Shown piece by piece: positions 1 to 7,191 of a DNA stretch of 27,725 nt. This DNA is from an uncultured Flavobacterium sp. (GTDB lineage: Bacteria > Bacteroidota > Bacteroidia > Flavobacteriales > Flavobacteriaceae): positions 1 through 27,725 of the forward strand of contig NZ_CAMLIX010000034.1 in NCBI RefSeq assembly GCF_946479975.1. Direction: 5' to 3'. Every line of letters begins with the position of its first letter. The stretch's first letter is position 1. Position numbers and translations under genes: made by a program. The notes under the pieces were generated by a model that searched no databases, was not told the origin of the DNA, and was given only the letters and a program-made list of their open reading frames with translations.

Positions 1-102
1 ATAGCCGTCGCCTGTAAGGTAGCCATCCTTTTTATCAGATGCTCCCACAAGTCCTGCTATTTCCCTTGCTACGCTTGGTTTTTCTGCAATGATTGTTTTC
101 AT
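1..102 (-). CDS. topB: DNA topoisomerase III, N-terminal 34 residues (partial)
   Basis: Reading the minus strand from the ATG at 102-100 gives MKTIIAEKPSVAREIAGLVG and continues in frame to the window edge. The IIAEKPSVAREIA motif is the start of the TOPRIM domain of type IA topoisomerases of the TopB family; the Glu of AEKPS belongs to the metal/catalytic centre. The enzyme relaxes and decatenates DNA with single-strand breaks. In Bacteroidota conjugative elements such a gene closes the excision operon (exc in CTnDOT). The start codon is 3 nt past the stop of the preceding DUF3945-type gene, so the two are surely co-transcribed. The rest lies outside the window, so completeness cannot be judged. 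Confidence 0.85.
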   Translation of the reverse strand, partial: MKTIIAEKPSVAREIAGLVGASDKKDGYLTGDGY

Positions 103-105
103 ACT

Positions 106-1572
106 TTAAGATATTTTTTTGCCTCTGGTTTTTGCTGGAGCTTTGGGCTTTTCCTGTTGTTCCTGCTGTTGTTTATTTTTCGGTGTTTGTTGACCAGACT
201 TCAAAGGCTCTTTGATGTTCTTGGTGGCCTCATTGGTTTTGCCTTCCGAATTGACAGCAGTTTGCGTTTTATGGGCTTCGGTCGGTTTTATCCTTTCCTT
301 ATATTGATTTGGAAATTCAAAATTGGTTTTTCCATTTTCTTTATTGAAAGTGATATAACCTTGATATGGTTGTCCTTTTTTATCCTTCAATCCATCAATG
401 TAGATGGTTTGACCGGCTTTAAAATCATTATGTTGATCATCGGTCAATTCTTTACCTCTGAATGTTTTTGGAGCTTCCTGAGATTGGTTTTGCTGATTGT
501 TTTGAGTTTGTCCATTGCTTTGGGTTTGCCTGTTAGAATTGTTGCGGTCAAACAGAAACTCAACATATCGCTTGTCTGCATTGAATTGTACTGTTGCCGA
601 AAATTCTGTTCCTTTGGTAGAAATCATACCCTCTAACTTTAGCGGTTTACCCTCCATTAAGGTTTGTTTCTGGGCATCGTCCAATTTCACGCCTTTAATT
701 TCATCTGGAACTTTTATAAAATCCGTCCTCAATGCAATTACATCATTCGTTAGTCTGTCTATACTGATAATGGAAGGCATCAGTTCGCCAGTTTTGGAAT
801 TTTTCAAATCTACCACACGCCCCATATTACCAGTTTCGAGCAGATTCTTTTTGTCTTCATCTGTAAACTTGTGCCCGAAAAACTCAAAATGTAGATTGGG
901 TTCTTTTTTGATGCCGTGTATTCCTACCACAACTTTTCCGTCTTCGGCTTGTTGTAAAGACAAGCGAGCATCTGTACGAAGAATTGTACCACCGAGGTTG
1001 ACACCAATCGGTAAGAGTTCATTTGTTTTGTAACCTTTCAATAAAGGTTCAAGTAGGTTTCTCTTTTCAAGGTATTCCTTGCTTAATCCGAGATTGGTCA
1101 TAGTATCCCAATCAATCTGTTCTGGTTTGTAGCGGTATTCGCTTGCTTCCTGTGTTGTTTGTGTTGTTGCCATATTATTTTGGTTTACTTGTTTCTTATC
1201 CGATTGCTGTTCTATTTTTACTTCGTGCTCTTTCATTATTTTTTCGCCTTCAGGAGTTGGCTTGTCAACCTGCTTTTGCATTTCCTGTGCTTTTTCAACA
1301 GCGATAGGTGCAGGCACTTTGAAGAATGAAAAATTGGTAGGGTTCTTTAGCTGGCTGAAAAAATTGGAGAAGAAGTTCGAAAAGAAATCACCACTTTTGT
1401 CCACACGCATAAACTGGTTTTGGTTTTTCTTCGTGGGGTCAACAGTTTCCATTTTCCCGTTTTCGTCTATGCTCTTTACAGCTTGGATTTTCATTTTTTC
1501 TTTATCCAGCACCAGCAATATGTCCGATAACTGTTCGGGCATTTCCTGTTTATTTATGGTTTCTTCACTCAT
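106..1572 (-). CDS. DUF3945/DUF4099-type conjugative-element protein
   Basis: 488 residues, acidic and Gln/Asn/Lys-rich. The N-terminal third looks largely disordered and carries a repeated Phe-Ser-Asn-Phe stretch near residues 63-74. A DUF4099-like segment starts near residue 158 (LGLSKEYLEKRNLLEPLLKG). Two or more DUF3945-like repeats follow between about 190 and 415, each with a GKxLTxxQ or GxKLDDAQ type helix and a short beta hairpin ending in an aromatic FEF/FLF motif. The tail is Lys/Gln-rich. Such proteins are found almost only on Bacteroidota conjugative elements directly upstream of topB, as here (3-nt gap), in the place of CTnDOT orf3. The molecular role is unknown; DNA binding or relaxase/topoisomerase support is only a guess. 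It has its own 97-nt leader. Confidence 0.8.
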   Translation of the reverse strand: MSEETINKQEMPEQLSDILLVLDKEKMKIQAVKSIDENGKMETVDPTKKNQNQFMRVDKSGDFFSNFFSNFFSQLKNPTNFSFFKVPAPIAVEKAQEMQKQVDKPTPEGEKIMKEHEVKIEQQSDKKQVNQNNMATTQTTQEASEYRYKPEQIDWDTMTNLGLSKEYLEKRNLLEPLLKGYKTNELLPIGVNLGGTILRTDARLSLQQAEDGKVVVGIHGIKKEPNLHFEFFGHKFTDEDKKNLLETGNMGRVVDLKNSKTGELMPSIISIDRLTNDVIALRTDFIKVPDEIKGVKLDDAQKQTLMEGKPLKLEGMISTKGTEFSATVQFNADKRYVEFLFDRNNSNRQTQSNGQTQNNQQNQSQEAPKTFRGKELTDDQHNDFKAGQTIYIDGLKDKKGQPYQGYITFNKENGKTNFEFPNQYKERIKPTEAHKTQTAVNSEGKTNEATKNIKEPLKSGQQTPKNKQQQEQQEKPKAPAKTRGKKIS

Positions 1573-1645
1573 AGTCTGAAAATTTTAAAATTCAATGCCG
1601 AATGTAAAGGAAGCCTTCACTGAATTGCATTACTTGGCACTGAAA

Positions 1646-1658
1646 GGCAGTGTTTGTC
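1646..1658 (-). promoter_or_regulatory. 13-bp repeat, copy 1, in leader of the DUF3945-type gene
   Basis: GGCAGTGTTTGTC on the plus strand, 74 nt upstream of the minus-strand start at 1572. The identical 13-mer recurs at 2384-2396 upstream of the first HTH gene. Two exact copies, each ahead of a transcription-competent leader in the same element, suggest a shared binding site. The factor is unknown. Confidence 0.4.
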
Positions 1659-1669
1659 ACTTATTGGCG

Positions 1670-1963
1670 TTATCTGGTTGAAGGTGGGTTAAAGCTATCT
1701 CTGATGAATTGATGAACATCAGACAATTTGTAATAAAGTTTGCCACTAATGGTGTAATAGGGCAGTTTGCCGATGGAGCGATACCGTTGCAGGGAACGGT
1801 TGCTGATTTTCAGCATCTGAAGTAAATCCTGGTTATCGAGCAGTTCCTCGCCATCTATGCTATTACGTTTCTTTTGTAACTCATCTATATTATCGCCCAG
1901 CATATCAAGACGTCCCATTAAGCGTTCCATCCACGCCAAAAATTCCATTCTGTCAATATTCAT
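1670..1963 (-). CDS. Small helix-turn-helix (excisionase/MerR-like) protein
   Basis: 97 residues. An N-terminal helical segment (1-40, heptad-like) is followed by a winged-HTH of the HTH_17 type: LLDNQDLLQMLKISNRSLQRYRSIGKLPYYTISGKLYYKLSDV covers about residues 41-84 in two parts, with the recognition helix around SNRSLQRYR and the wing GKLPYYTISGKLYY. This fold is used by excisionases that bend DNA at att sites. It lies 24 nt downstream of a second, related HTH gene, so the two form an operon; their place next to rteC matches xis2c/xis2d of CTnDOT. Excisionase versus plain transcription factor cannot be decided from sequence alone. Confidence 0.75.
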   Translation of the reverse strand: MNIDRMEFLAWMERLMGRLDMLGDNIDELQKKRNSIDGEELLDNQDLLQMLKISNRSLQRYRSIGKLPYYTISGKLYYKLSDVHQFIRDSFNPPSTR

Positions 1964-1987
1964 AATGATATTTTTAAGGGTTCATAC

Positions 1988-2341
1988 CTATTTTTTATCT
2001 TTCTTTAGCTTTCTGCCTTTTTCGATGTAGCTTTTGCCTTTTGCCATAAGTTCCTGCACAAATTCATCACTGCTCTGTATGGCATTGGCATTAAGCATAT
2101 CTTTAATTGCTCCAATGGTGTAGAAATACTGCCCATAAATTTTTGAGTAAGTGATCTCGCCTTTGGTTCGCATACGCCATAAGGTCTTTTCGCTAATGTG
2201 CAGGTATTGACATACCTCGTGGTTATTGAGCCACAGGTCATCATAGCTTTTATCTTCCTGTCTTTTCAAATAGTCGGCAATGGCATTGATACGGCTGTTG
2301 AGCTGTTGCCAGGCTTCTTCTTCAATGGTTATTATTTTCAT
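1988..2341 (-). CDS. Helix-turn-helix (excisionase-like) protein
   Basis: 117 residues. The HTH_17-type domain covers about residues 36-85: LWLNNHEVCQYLHISEKTLWR then MRTKGEITYSKIYGQYFYTIGAI. The first part holds the helix pair and the second the wing. The N-terminus (1-35) is helical and the tail (about 95-117) is Lys-rich and basic. It is a paralogue in architecture of the following gene and probably the first gene of the operon. The 251-nt gap upstream holds repeats and the rteC terminator, so the operon promoter should lie there. Likely role: DNA-bending accessory factor for element excision, or transcriptional regulator. The assignment rests on domain shape and context. Confidence 0.75.
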   Translation of the reverse strand: MKIITIEEEAWQQLNSRINAIADYLKRQEDKSYDDLWLNNHEVCQYLHISEKTLWRMRTKGEITYSKIYGQYFYTIGAIKDMLNANAIQSSDEFVQELMAKGKSYIEKGRKLKKDKK

Positions 2342-2383
2342 TGCACAGCTTTTTAAAGTTCACTATGCAAAATTGTGAAAGGT

Positions 2384-2396
2384 GGCAGTGTTTGTC
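2384..2396 (-). promoter_or_regulatory. 13-bp repeat, copy 2, upstream of the HTH operon
   Basis: Second exact copy of GGCAGTGTTTGTC (plus strand), 43 nt upstream of the start at 2341. On the minus strand both copies read GACAAACACTGCC and are followed within three bases by CTTTCA or TTTCA, so similarity extends slightly beyond the 13-mer. Confidence 0.4.
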
Positions 2397-2405
2397 TGCC
2401 AAGCC

Positions 2406-2528
2406 TTGCCAATTGGTTTGGCTGTTTTTTTAAAATTTTTACAATTAGGGAAAACCCATGTTTAACAAGGTTTTTATGGGATTTTGGATATTTTGTAATG
2501 AAGTTTTGAGAGCATTTGCCAATTGGCA
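2406..2528. repeat. Two TTGCCAATTGG sites between rteC and the HTH operon
   Basis: TTGCCAATTGG occurs at 2406-2416 and again at 2516-2526. The second copy is part of the perfect 12-bp palindrome TGCCAATTGGCA (2517-2528). The spacing is 110 bp. In CTnDOT, RteC activates the excision promoter from sites in the equivalent interval, so these are candidate RteC-binding sites. The match to that role is positional inference only. Confidence 0.4.
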
Positions 2529-2544
2529 GATATGGGCAAAGAAA

Positions 2545-2570
2545 AAAGCAGTACGTTTTGGTACTGCTTT
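2545..2570 (-). terminator. Rho-independent terminator of rteC
   Basis: Perfect 10-bp stem AAAGCAGTAC / GTACTGCTTT with a 6-nt loop, followed on the minus strand by a run of Ts (TTTTTTC including the stem end). It begins 22 nt past the rteC stop, separating rteC from the HTH operon. Confidence 0.85.
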
Positions 2571-2592
2571 CAAACGGTTATTTTTGATATAG

Positions 2593-3438
2593 CTAAAGGT
2601 CTTTATCCATATATTCTTCGAGGGATATTTTGAGTTGGTCTAAAAATGCAGTTCTTGAACCTGCTCTTGTTTTCATTCGGTGGAAAGAATGATGAATATC
2701 GTTTAAGGGAGTTCGGAATAGCACTTGAAAAATCAAAGCTAATTTTCGGATGCCTATTTTTCCGTATGCAATGGAATTTGAAGCATACAGAGCGTATATC
2801 AGTTCGATAAGTGCATTTTGAGAATTGGTCCACGAAATATCCTTGTTTGCATCTAAATTTTGTAATATTGTATCGGGATTTTCTTCAGGATTTATTTTGG
2901 TAAGAGTGTAAGTATAAAGTAGTTCATTGGCAATAATATGTGCTATTTTGTTGTCGTAATATGTGGAGAAGCTAAGGTCAATTTCAAATACGCCACTCTT
3001 TAATCCATCGTGATAGTTAATCTTTCCGAGCCTGAAATAAGTGTGATCACGGTCGGTTCTGCCAGCACGGTAATATCTGTAGAAATCTTCATTGCAAATA
3101 CTTTCTTTATATTCTAACTTGAGATTTTTTAAAACATTTTCATAATAACTTTGATGTATTTTACCATTACTCACGGGACAGGTAGTTTCTATCCGAAATA
3201 CTTTATTGTAATAAATAAGTTTTCCAAGGATTTGCGGTTTAACATTCTTAAAGAAATCAACCTCTTGATCTTCATTTAAAAATCCAACTTGCAATACTTC
3301 AGTTTTAATAGCACACAACATTTCATTTAGAAACAAAGTCATTTGATATGCTTCATCAGATGACCGTATCATTTGAGAAGAAATTTTGTCCTCCTTATGC
3401 CGAATTTCTGATAATATTTTACTCAATATAATTTCCAT
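2593..3438 (-). CDS. rteC: RteC family regulator of conjugative-element excision
   Basis: 281 residues, the usual RteC length. Family-typical features are the EVDFFKNVKPQILGKLIYY segment (about 60-78), the Cys-Pro before a conserved YY pair (about 86-105), the FYRYYRAGRTDRD motif (about 122-134), and the C-terminal helix-rich ALIELIYALYASNSI region (about 209-223), which in RteC forms the DNA-binding winged-helix half. In CTnDOT this protein binds upstream of the xis operon and switches on excision. Here it lies directly upstream of the two xis-like genes on the same strand but is separated from them by its own terminator, fitting a stand-alone activator. No rteA/rteB sensor pair is present in the window, so the signal that induces it is unknown. 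Confidence 0.85.
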   Translation of the reverse strand: MEIILSKILSEIRHKEDKISSQMIRSSDEAYQMTLFLNEMLCAIKTEVLQVGFLNEDQEVDFFKNVKPQILGKLIYYNKVFRIETTCPVSNGKIHQSYYENVLKNLKLEYKESICNEDFYRYYRAGRTDRDHTYFRLGKINYHDGLKSGVFEIDLSFSTYYDNKIAHIIANELLYTYTLTKINPEENPDTILQNLDANKDISWTNSQNALIELIYALYASNSIAYGKIGIRKLALIFQVLFRTPLNDIHHSFHRMKTRAGSRTAFLDQLKISLEEYMDKDL

Positions 3439-3767
3439 AGCATAGATGTTTTTAAAGTTTGCAGAATTTTATTCAGAACTCATCTAGTTCTTGGTATGCC
3501 AAAATTTGGAAATAATATTGAAACCAACACCACAGGTTTCCCCATATTGGGAAAGATTTTTTTGAATATTGTGTGCAAAAAGGGTAAAGCCTTATAGACT
3601 TTACCCTTTTATTTATTAAATTTGCAATTATGATTTACAAGGTAATTCAATGAAAGTAAGCGCAGTGTGCACCATTACTAAATCGTTACCGATAAAGTTT
3701 TTCACTATTGTAAGTTACTCTTTATTAGCCAATTTTGGCTATATTAATCTTTTTAAGGAAAAAAATA
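3439..3767. other. 329-nt gap at the probable mobile-element/cargo junction
   Basis: No convincing gene. It contains an inverted repeat TTTCCC-N6-GGGAAA (3537-3554), about 100 nt upstream of rteC, which could be an operator for rteC, and a strong terminator hairpin (3578-3610). I see no tRNA gene, no direct repeat that I can pair with a partner, and no integrase, so an att site cannot be placed. Confidence 0.5.
3578..3610 (-). terminator. Bidirectional-looking terminator downstream of the SDR gene
   Basis: Perfect 12-bp stem AAAAGGGTAAAG / CTTTACCCTTTT with a 9-nt loop. On the minus strand it ends in five Ts. It lies about 158 nt past the stop of the SDR gene at 3768 and would insulate rteC from it. 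Confidence 0.75.
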
Positions 3768-4556
3768 TTAAACCTTATAAATCCCGGCTGCCATTTTTTC
3801 AATGAAAGCCTTTGGTAATAGACGATTGGCGTAAACTGAAATGATATTTGTAAAACCCGGAATAACTTCAGATTTTTTGTTGAACATCGCTTTTACTGCC
3901 ATTTTTGCCACTTCATCAGGTTGCATATTAAACTTTTGAGCCATTTTCCCAAGACTGTCCAAACCAGCTCTCGAAGCAAAACCAGTATCAACAGGACCTG
4001 GACTAAAACAGGTCACCGAAATCGAAGTTTGTGACAATTCGAAACGTAGCGCACGGGTAAATGATAAAACAAAAGCCTTTGTAGCAGCATATACTGCTAA
4101 TGTAGGCACAGCCTGATATGCCGCAGTACTGCAAATATTTAAAATGTAGGCTTGTTTTTCTTTTGAAAGTGTAGGTTTTAAAAAATGCGATAGTTCTACT
4201 ATTACATTCATGTTAAGCTGCATCATACCCAGCTGATCGTTTAATGATGACTGGCTAAAATCACCCCAAACGCCATAACCAGCATTATTAATCAAAAAAC
4301 CAACTCGATAGCTATTTGCTTTTATCCAATCGGCTACTTTTAGGGATGCGCCATCTACAGAAAGATCAATCGGTAAAGCAAGAACATTGATGAGGTATTT
4401 TTCTTGAAGATCATTAGACAGTGTTTTTAATTCTTCTTCACTTCTTGCAAGAAGTAAAATTGGATATCCCTGCCTAGCAAATTCATAAGCAATAGATTTC
4501 CCAATTCCTTTGCTGGCGCCAGTTATTAAGGCGTATGGTTTTGTTTTTTCACTCAT
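3768..4556 (-). CDS. Short-chain dehydrogenase/reductase (DltE/YqjQ-like)
   Basis: 262 residues. Classical SDR features: TGASKGIG dinucleotide-binding loop (12-19), NNAG (90-93), catalytic Ser near 143 (NICST), Tyr156 and Lys160 in YAATK, and the SPGPVDTGF motif after strand 6. There is no acidic residue directly after strand 2 (LLLARSEEEL), and the Arg suggests NADPH preference. The C-terminal part, ending in VYANRLLPKAFIEKMAAGIYKV, is the longer hydrophobic tail of the DltE-like subgroup, which often associates with membranes. The substrate is unknown. It is a monocistronic unit with its own -7 box and a downstream terminator, and it is divergent from the TonB-dependent receptor. Confidence 0.85.
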   Translation of the reverse strand: MSEKTKPYALITGASKGIGKSIAYEFARQGYPILLLARSEEELKTLSNDLQEKYLINVLALPIDLSVDGASLKVADWIKANSYRVGFLINNAGYGVWGDFSQSSLNDQLGMMQLNMNVIVELSHFLKPTLSKEKQAYILNICSTAAYQAVPTLAVYAATKAFVLSFTRALRFELSQTSISVTCFSPGPVDTGFASRAGLDSLGKMAQKFNMQPDEVAKMAVKAMFNKKSEVIPGFTNIISVYANRLLPKAFIEKMAAGIYKV

Positions 4557-4575
4557 TTTTAATCAATTTAATAAT

Positions 4576-4583
4576 CAAATATA
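4576..4583 (-). promoter_or_regulatory. -7 promoter element of the SDR gene at 3768
   Basis: On the minus strand TATATTTG matches the Bacteroidota -7 consensus TAnnTTTG exactly and lies 20 nt upstream of the ATG at 4556. No clear TTG -33 element is seen at the expected distance. Confidence 0.45.
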
Positions 4584-4671
4584 AAAATTAATTGTAAACT
4601 ATGGGTTCTATCGATTTACATGATAATTTGCCCATCTTTTGGGAATCCATAAGAGAAAAAAAGATCTTCTT

Positions 4672-4693
4672 TCTTAAGATTATCTTAAGATTT
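4672..4693. repeat. Tandem 11-bp TCTTAAGAT repeats in the receptor leader
   Basis: TCTTAAGATTA followed directly by TCTTAAGATTT: two copies at one helical turn, each containing the 8-bp palindrome TCTTAAGA. Located about 180 nt upstream of the TonB-dependent receptor. Operator-like, but the binding protein is unknown. Confidence 0.35.
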
Positions 4694-4791
4694 CAATTCA
4701 ACAAAATTCAGAATTAAGTTATAAGATACACATAAAACTGAATTCCAACATCTTAAAAATAGTATGTGAGTAAATAAATACTCTACTACTG

Positions 4792-4841
4792 TACAACAGC
4801 TTTTTTTTAATTGTACGAGTAACACTAATTTAATATTTTTG
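4792..4841 (+). promoter_or_regulatory. Promoter and overlapping inverted repeat of the TonB-dependent receptor
   Basis: TTG (4811-4813), 20 nt spacer, then TATTTTTG (4834-4841): a full match to the Bacteroidota promoter, 32 nt ahead of the ATG. An inverted repeat GTACAA (4792-4797) / TTGTAC (4811-4816) with a 13-nt T-rich spacer overlaps the -33 TTG, the place expected for a repressor or activator. It does not resemble a classical Fur box. Confidence 0.5.
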
Positions 4842-4873
4842 CTTTTATCTTAATTAAGTCTAAATAAGTTATT

Positions 4874-7030
4874 ATGAAATTTTATACTCCTATAATGCTG
4901 TTGATTTTGGCAGCAAGCTCGTTATCCGCACAAAACCTTAAAAAAAAAGAAGTTTATTGGCCAGAAACTACACAGGACACAATTAAGGACAAATCAAAAG
5001 ATAATGAACTTAATGAGGTTGTGATATCAGCATCAAGACAAGCCGAAAGTCTTGATCAAGTCCCCTCCTCAGTAACATTGCTTTCCAAAAAACAGATCCA
5101 GCAGCAGCTGAGCATAAGCTCAAATATGAGTGATATTCTTGGAGCCTCGGTGCCAGGGCTTGGATTCAGCACCAACAGAACTTCTAATCTAGGACAGACC
5201 CTTAGAGGCCGTCGCGTTCTGATTATGATTGACGGAATCCCACAGTCTACCCCTCTTAGAGATGGCGCAAAAGACATACGCTCTCTAGATCCGGGCGCGC
5301 TAGACCGTGTCGAAGTCATAAAAGGAGCCACTGCCATATACGGAAACGGTGCCGATGGTGGACTTATCAATTACATCACCAAAAAGGCAGATCCGAAAAA
5401 AGCATTCAGCGGAACCACTGAAGCGGGAAGCGCTTTTTCTCTTATAAAGCCCAAAGAAACAGCAGGTTTTTTCATTTCACAGCTTTTCAGTGGCAAGATG
5501 GACAAATTTGATTATGTGGTCAGCGGCCGTTATGAAGAGACAGGACTTTACCGCGACGCCAAAGGACGTGCTCTCTCTCCTGACTACGGAATGAATGATC
5601 TGAGAAACATCAATGCGTTTGCCAAATTGGGTTATGACTTTAATAAAAACAACCGTTTGGAGGCAATGTACAACTTTTACAAAAGCACTCAGCAGACTGA
5701 CTATATTGCGCAGGCAGGAGTTTACGGAAACTTCGACAGACCTACAATTGGAATAAAAGGCGCCAGGCCCGGCGAAAACGAAGGAACTCCCTACAACCAC
5801 AACGCAAGCTTGACATATACAGGAAATAATATTATAGGCCATACAGATCTGAGCGCTATATTATATTTTCAGGATTACCTGACCGTTATCAATTACAGTG
5901 ACTTTTTTGAAAACAATGGACAGCCTGCCACCCAGAGTAAAAAATTTGGGTTTCGTCTGAATATGAACAGCCCATATGAAGTAAGCAGCCTTATAAACGG
6001 AAATATAACCTATGGCCTTGACATACTTTCTGATGTCACAAACACTCATCTAACAGACAACAGGCTTGTAATCCCTGAGATGAAAATGTCAAACTTAGCA
6101 CCGTATTTCCAGATCAAAAATATGTTCGGACCTAATTTGGTGCTAAAGACTGGATTAAGACTTGAAAACGTACATATCAATGTGCCCGACTATACCACTA
6201 TCGCCATCCGAAATTATGTGACAGGAACTTATTTTGGAGGCGGCGTTAATGTAAATGGTGGCAGCCTTGATTTCAACACTCTAATGTTTAACGCAGGTCT
6301 TCGTTATTCGAAATGGAATGCATTTAAACCTTTTGTAAGCTTCTCGCAGAGTTTTAGCGTAGCAGATTTAGGTCTTGTGCTTCGCCAAGCTAACGAAAAT
6401 ACAGTAAGCAACACTTCAATCAAAGCCGTAGTTGCCAATAATTATGAAATGGGGTTCTCAGGGGCAGTTTCAGATTTATTTTATGAAGGAGCGGTTTATT
6501 ACAGTACATCAAAATTAGGAGCTTCTTATGTTTATGTGGATGGAAAGCCTCAGATCTCGAGATCTCCTGAAAAAATCTACGGTTTTGAAATCGGTGCAAA
6601 ATACCGATTTGATTCTAAATTTGATCTTGGAGCAAATTACTCTTATACTGAAGGAAAGCGCGAAACTGCTTCTGGTGAAGTTTATCTTGGAGGAGACCGC
6701 ATCAATCCGCCAAAATTGACAGCCTTTGCATCTTACAGACCTCTAGAAAACTGGTCTCTGTTCGTGCAGATGATAAATACTTCAGGAAGGGATAGATTTA
6801 AGCCAGTAAATGGAGCCTATACTTATGGCACAGGACCTATCAAAGCCTTCACGACATTCAACTTTTCATCAAGTTATGTATTCAAGGAAAAGACGACCCT
6901 TCGTCTTGGAGTGGAAAATCTCTTCAACAAAGATTATTTCTCTGTGATTTCACAATGGCAGGTAAATAACATGAGCTATGTTAAAGAAAATGGCGCCCGT
7001 ATGACAATAAGCCTTTCACATTCATTTTAA
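4874..7030 (+). CDS. TonB-dependent siderophore-type outer-membrane receptor
   Basis: 718 residues, complete. Signal peptide about 1-19 (MKFYTPIMLLILAASSLSAQ). No N-terminal CarboxypepD_reg-like domain; instead a short linker and a TonB box near 46-52 (LNEVVIS). The plug domain (about 50-170) has the typical RVLIMIDGIPQ, DRVEVIKGATAIYGNGADGG and LINYITKK motifs. The beta barrel (about 200-718) ends with NLFNKDYF and the terminal ISLSHSF, with aromatic last residue as in outer-membrane barrels. This plug signature is that of siderophore (ferric hydroxamate/catecholate-like) receptors rather than SusC glycan porins: no SusD gene follows. It is monocistronic with its own promoter and terminator. 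By eye the gene is richer in G+C and uses different codons than the A+T-rich genes nearby, which may mean later acquisition. Substrate unproven. Confidence 0.85.
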   Translation: MKFYTPIMLLILAASSLSAQNLKKKEVYWPETTQDTIKDKSKDNELNEVVISASRQAESLDQVPSSVTLLSKKQIQQQLSISSNMSDILGASVPGLGFSTNRTSNLGQTLRGRRVLIMIDGIPQSTPLRDGAKDIRSLDPGALDRVEVIKGATAIYGNGADGGLINYITKKADPKKAFSGTTEAGSAFSLIKPKETAGFFISQLFSGKMDKFDYVVSGRYEETGLYRDAKGRALSPDYGMNDLRNINAFAKLGYDFNKNNRLEAMYNFYKSTQQTDYIAQAGVYGNFDRPTIGIKGARPGENEGTPYNHNASLTYTGNNIIGHTDLSAILYFQDYLTVINYSDFFENNGQPATQSKKFGFRLNMNSPYEVSSLINGNITYGLDILSDVTNTHLTDNRLVIPEMKMSNLAPYFQIKNMFGPNLVLKTGLRLENVHINVPDYTTIAIRNYVTGTYFGGGVNVNGGSLDFNTLMFNAGLRYSKWNAFKPFVSFSQSFSVADLGLVLRQANENTVSNTSIKAVVANNYEMGFSGAVSDLFYEGAVYYSTSKLGASYVYVDGKPQISRSPEKIYGFEIGAKYRFDSKFDLGANYSYTEGKRETASGEVYLGGDRINPPKLTAFASYRPLENWSLFVQMINTSGRDRFKPVNGAYTYGTGPIKAFTTFNFSSSYVFKEKTTLRLGVENLFNKDYFSVISQWQVNNMSYVKENGARMTISLSHSF

Positions 7031-7063
7031 GGACACTTCTTAAAAGGTTAAAAGTGCATCTAT

Positions 7064-7098
7064 AAAAGCCTGAGAACTTTAAAGTTCTCAGACTTTTT
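7064..7098 (+). terminator. Terminator of the TonB-dependent receptor
   Basis: A perfect 22-bp palindrome (7070-7091; arm CTGAGAACTTT) flanked by AAAAG and CTTTTT that can extend the stem, ending in a T run. It starts about 33 nt past the receptor stop. Confidence 0.85.
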
Positions 7099-7191
7099 AA
7101 TGTGCAGTTGTACTTTGAAAAATTGAAAGCGTGTGATGCTTACGGTCAGCGAACTTAGTTTCAACTATACTAAAGACCTAAAAATACTTAT

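Larger units (their letters stand above)
1..3438 (-). mobile_element. Excision and regulation module of a Bacteroidota integrative conjugative element (partial)
   Basis: Five consecutive minus-strand genes (rteC, two small HTH proteins, a DUF3945-type protein, topoisomerase III) match in kind and order the CTnDOT excision set rteC, xis2c, xis2d, orf3, exc, where Exc is a topoisomerase III-like protein and RteC activates the xis promoter. The sequence shows gene order and families; the functional equivalence is inference. The element continues leftwards beyond the window. I found no integrase, tRNA or terminal repeat, so the right end could lie just past rteC or anywhere further right, with the following genes as cargo. 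Confidence 0.7.

Noticed and set aside
157..1579. Plus-strand reading frames opposite the DUF3945-type gene
   Set aside because: They are antisense shadows: Phe/Leu/Ser-rich, no known motif, and the minus-strand protein has coherent family features.
2406..2528. CRISPR or other repeat array
   Set aside because: Only two short copies of the repeat 110 bp apart, no regular spacers, no cas genes.
3439..3767. Attachment site of the conjugative element
   Set aside because: No tRNA, integrase or matching terminal repeat is visible in the window, so a site cannot be supported.
4672..4693. Fur box ahead of the TonB-dependent receptor
   Set aside because: TCTTAAGAT repeats share A+T richness with Fur sites but not the GATAAT-type pattern.
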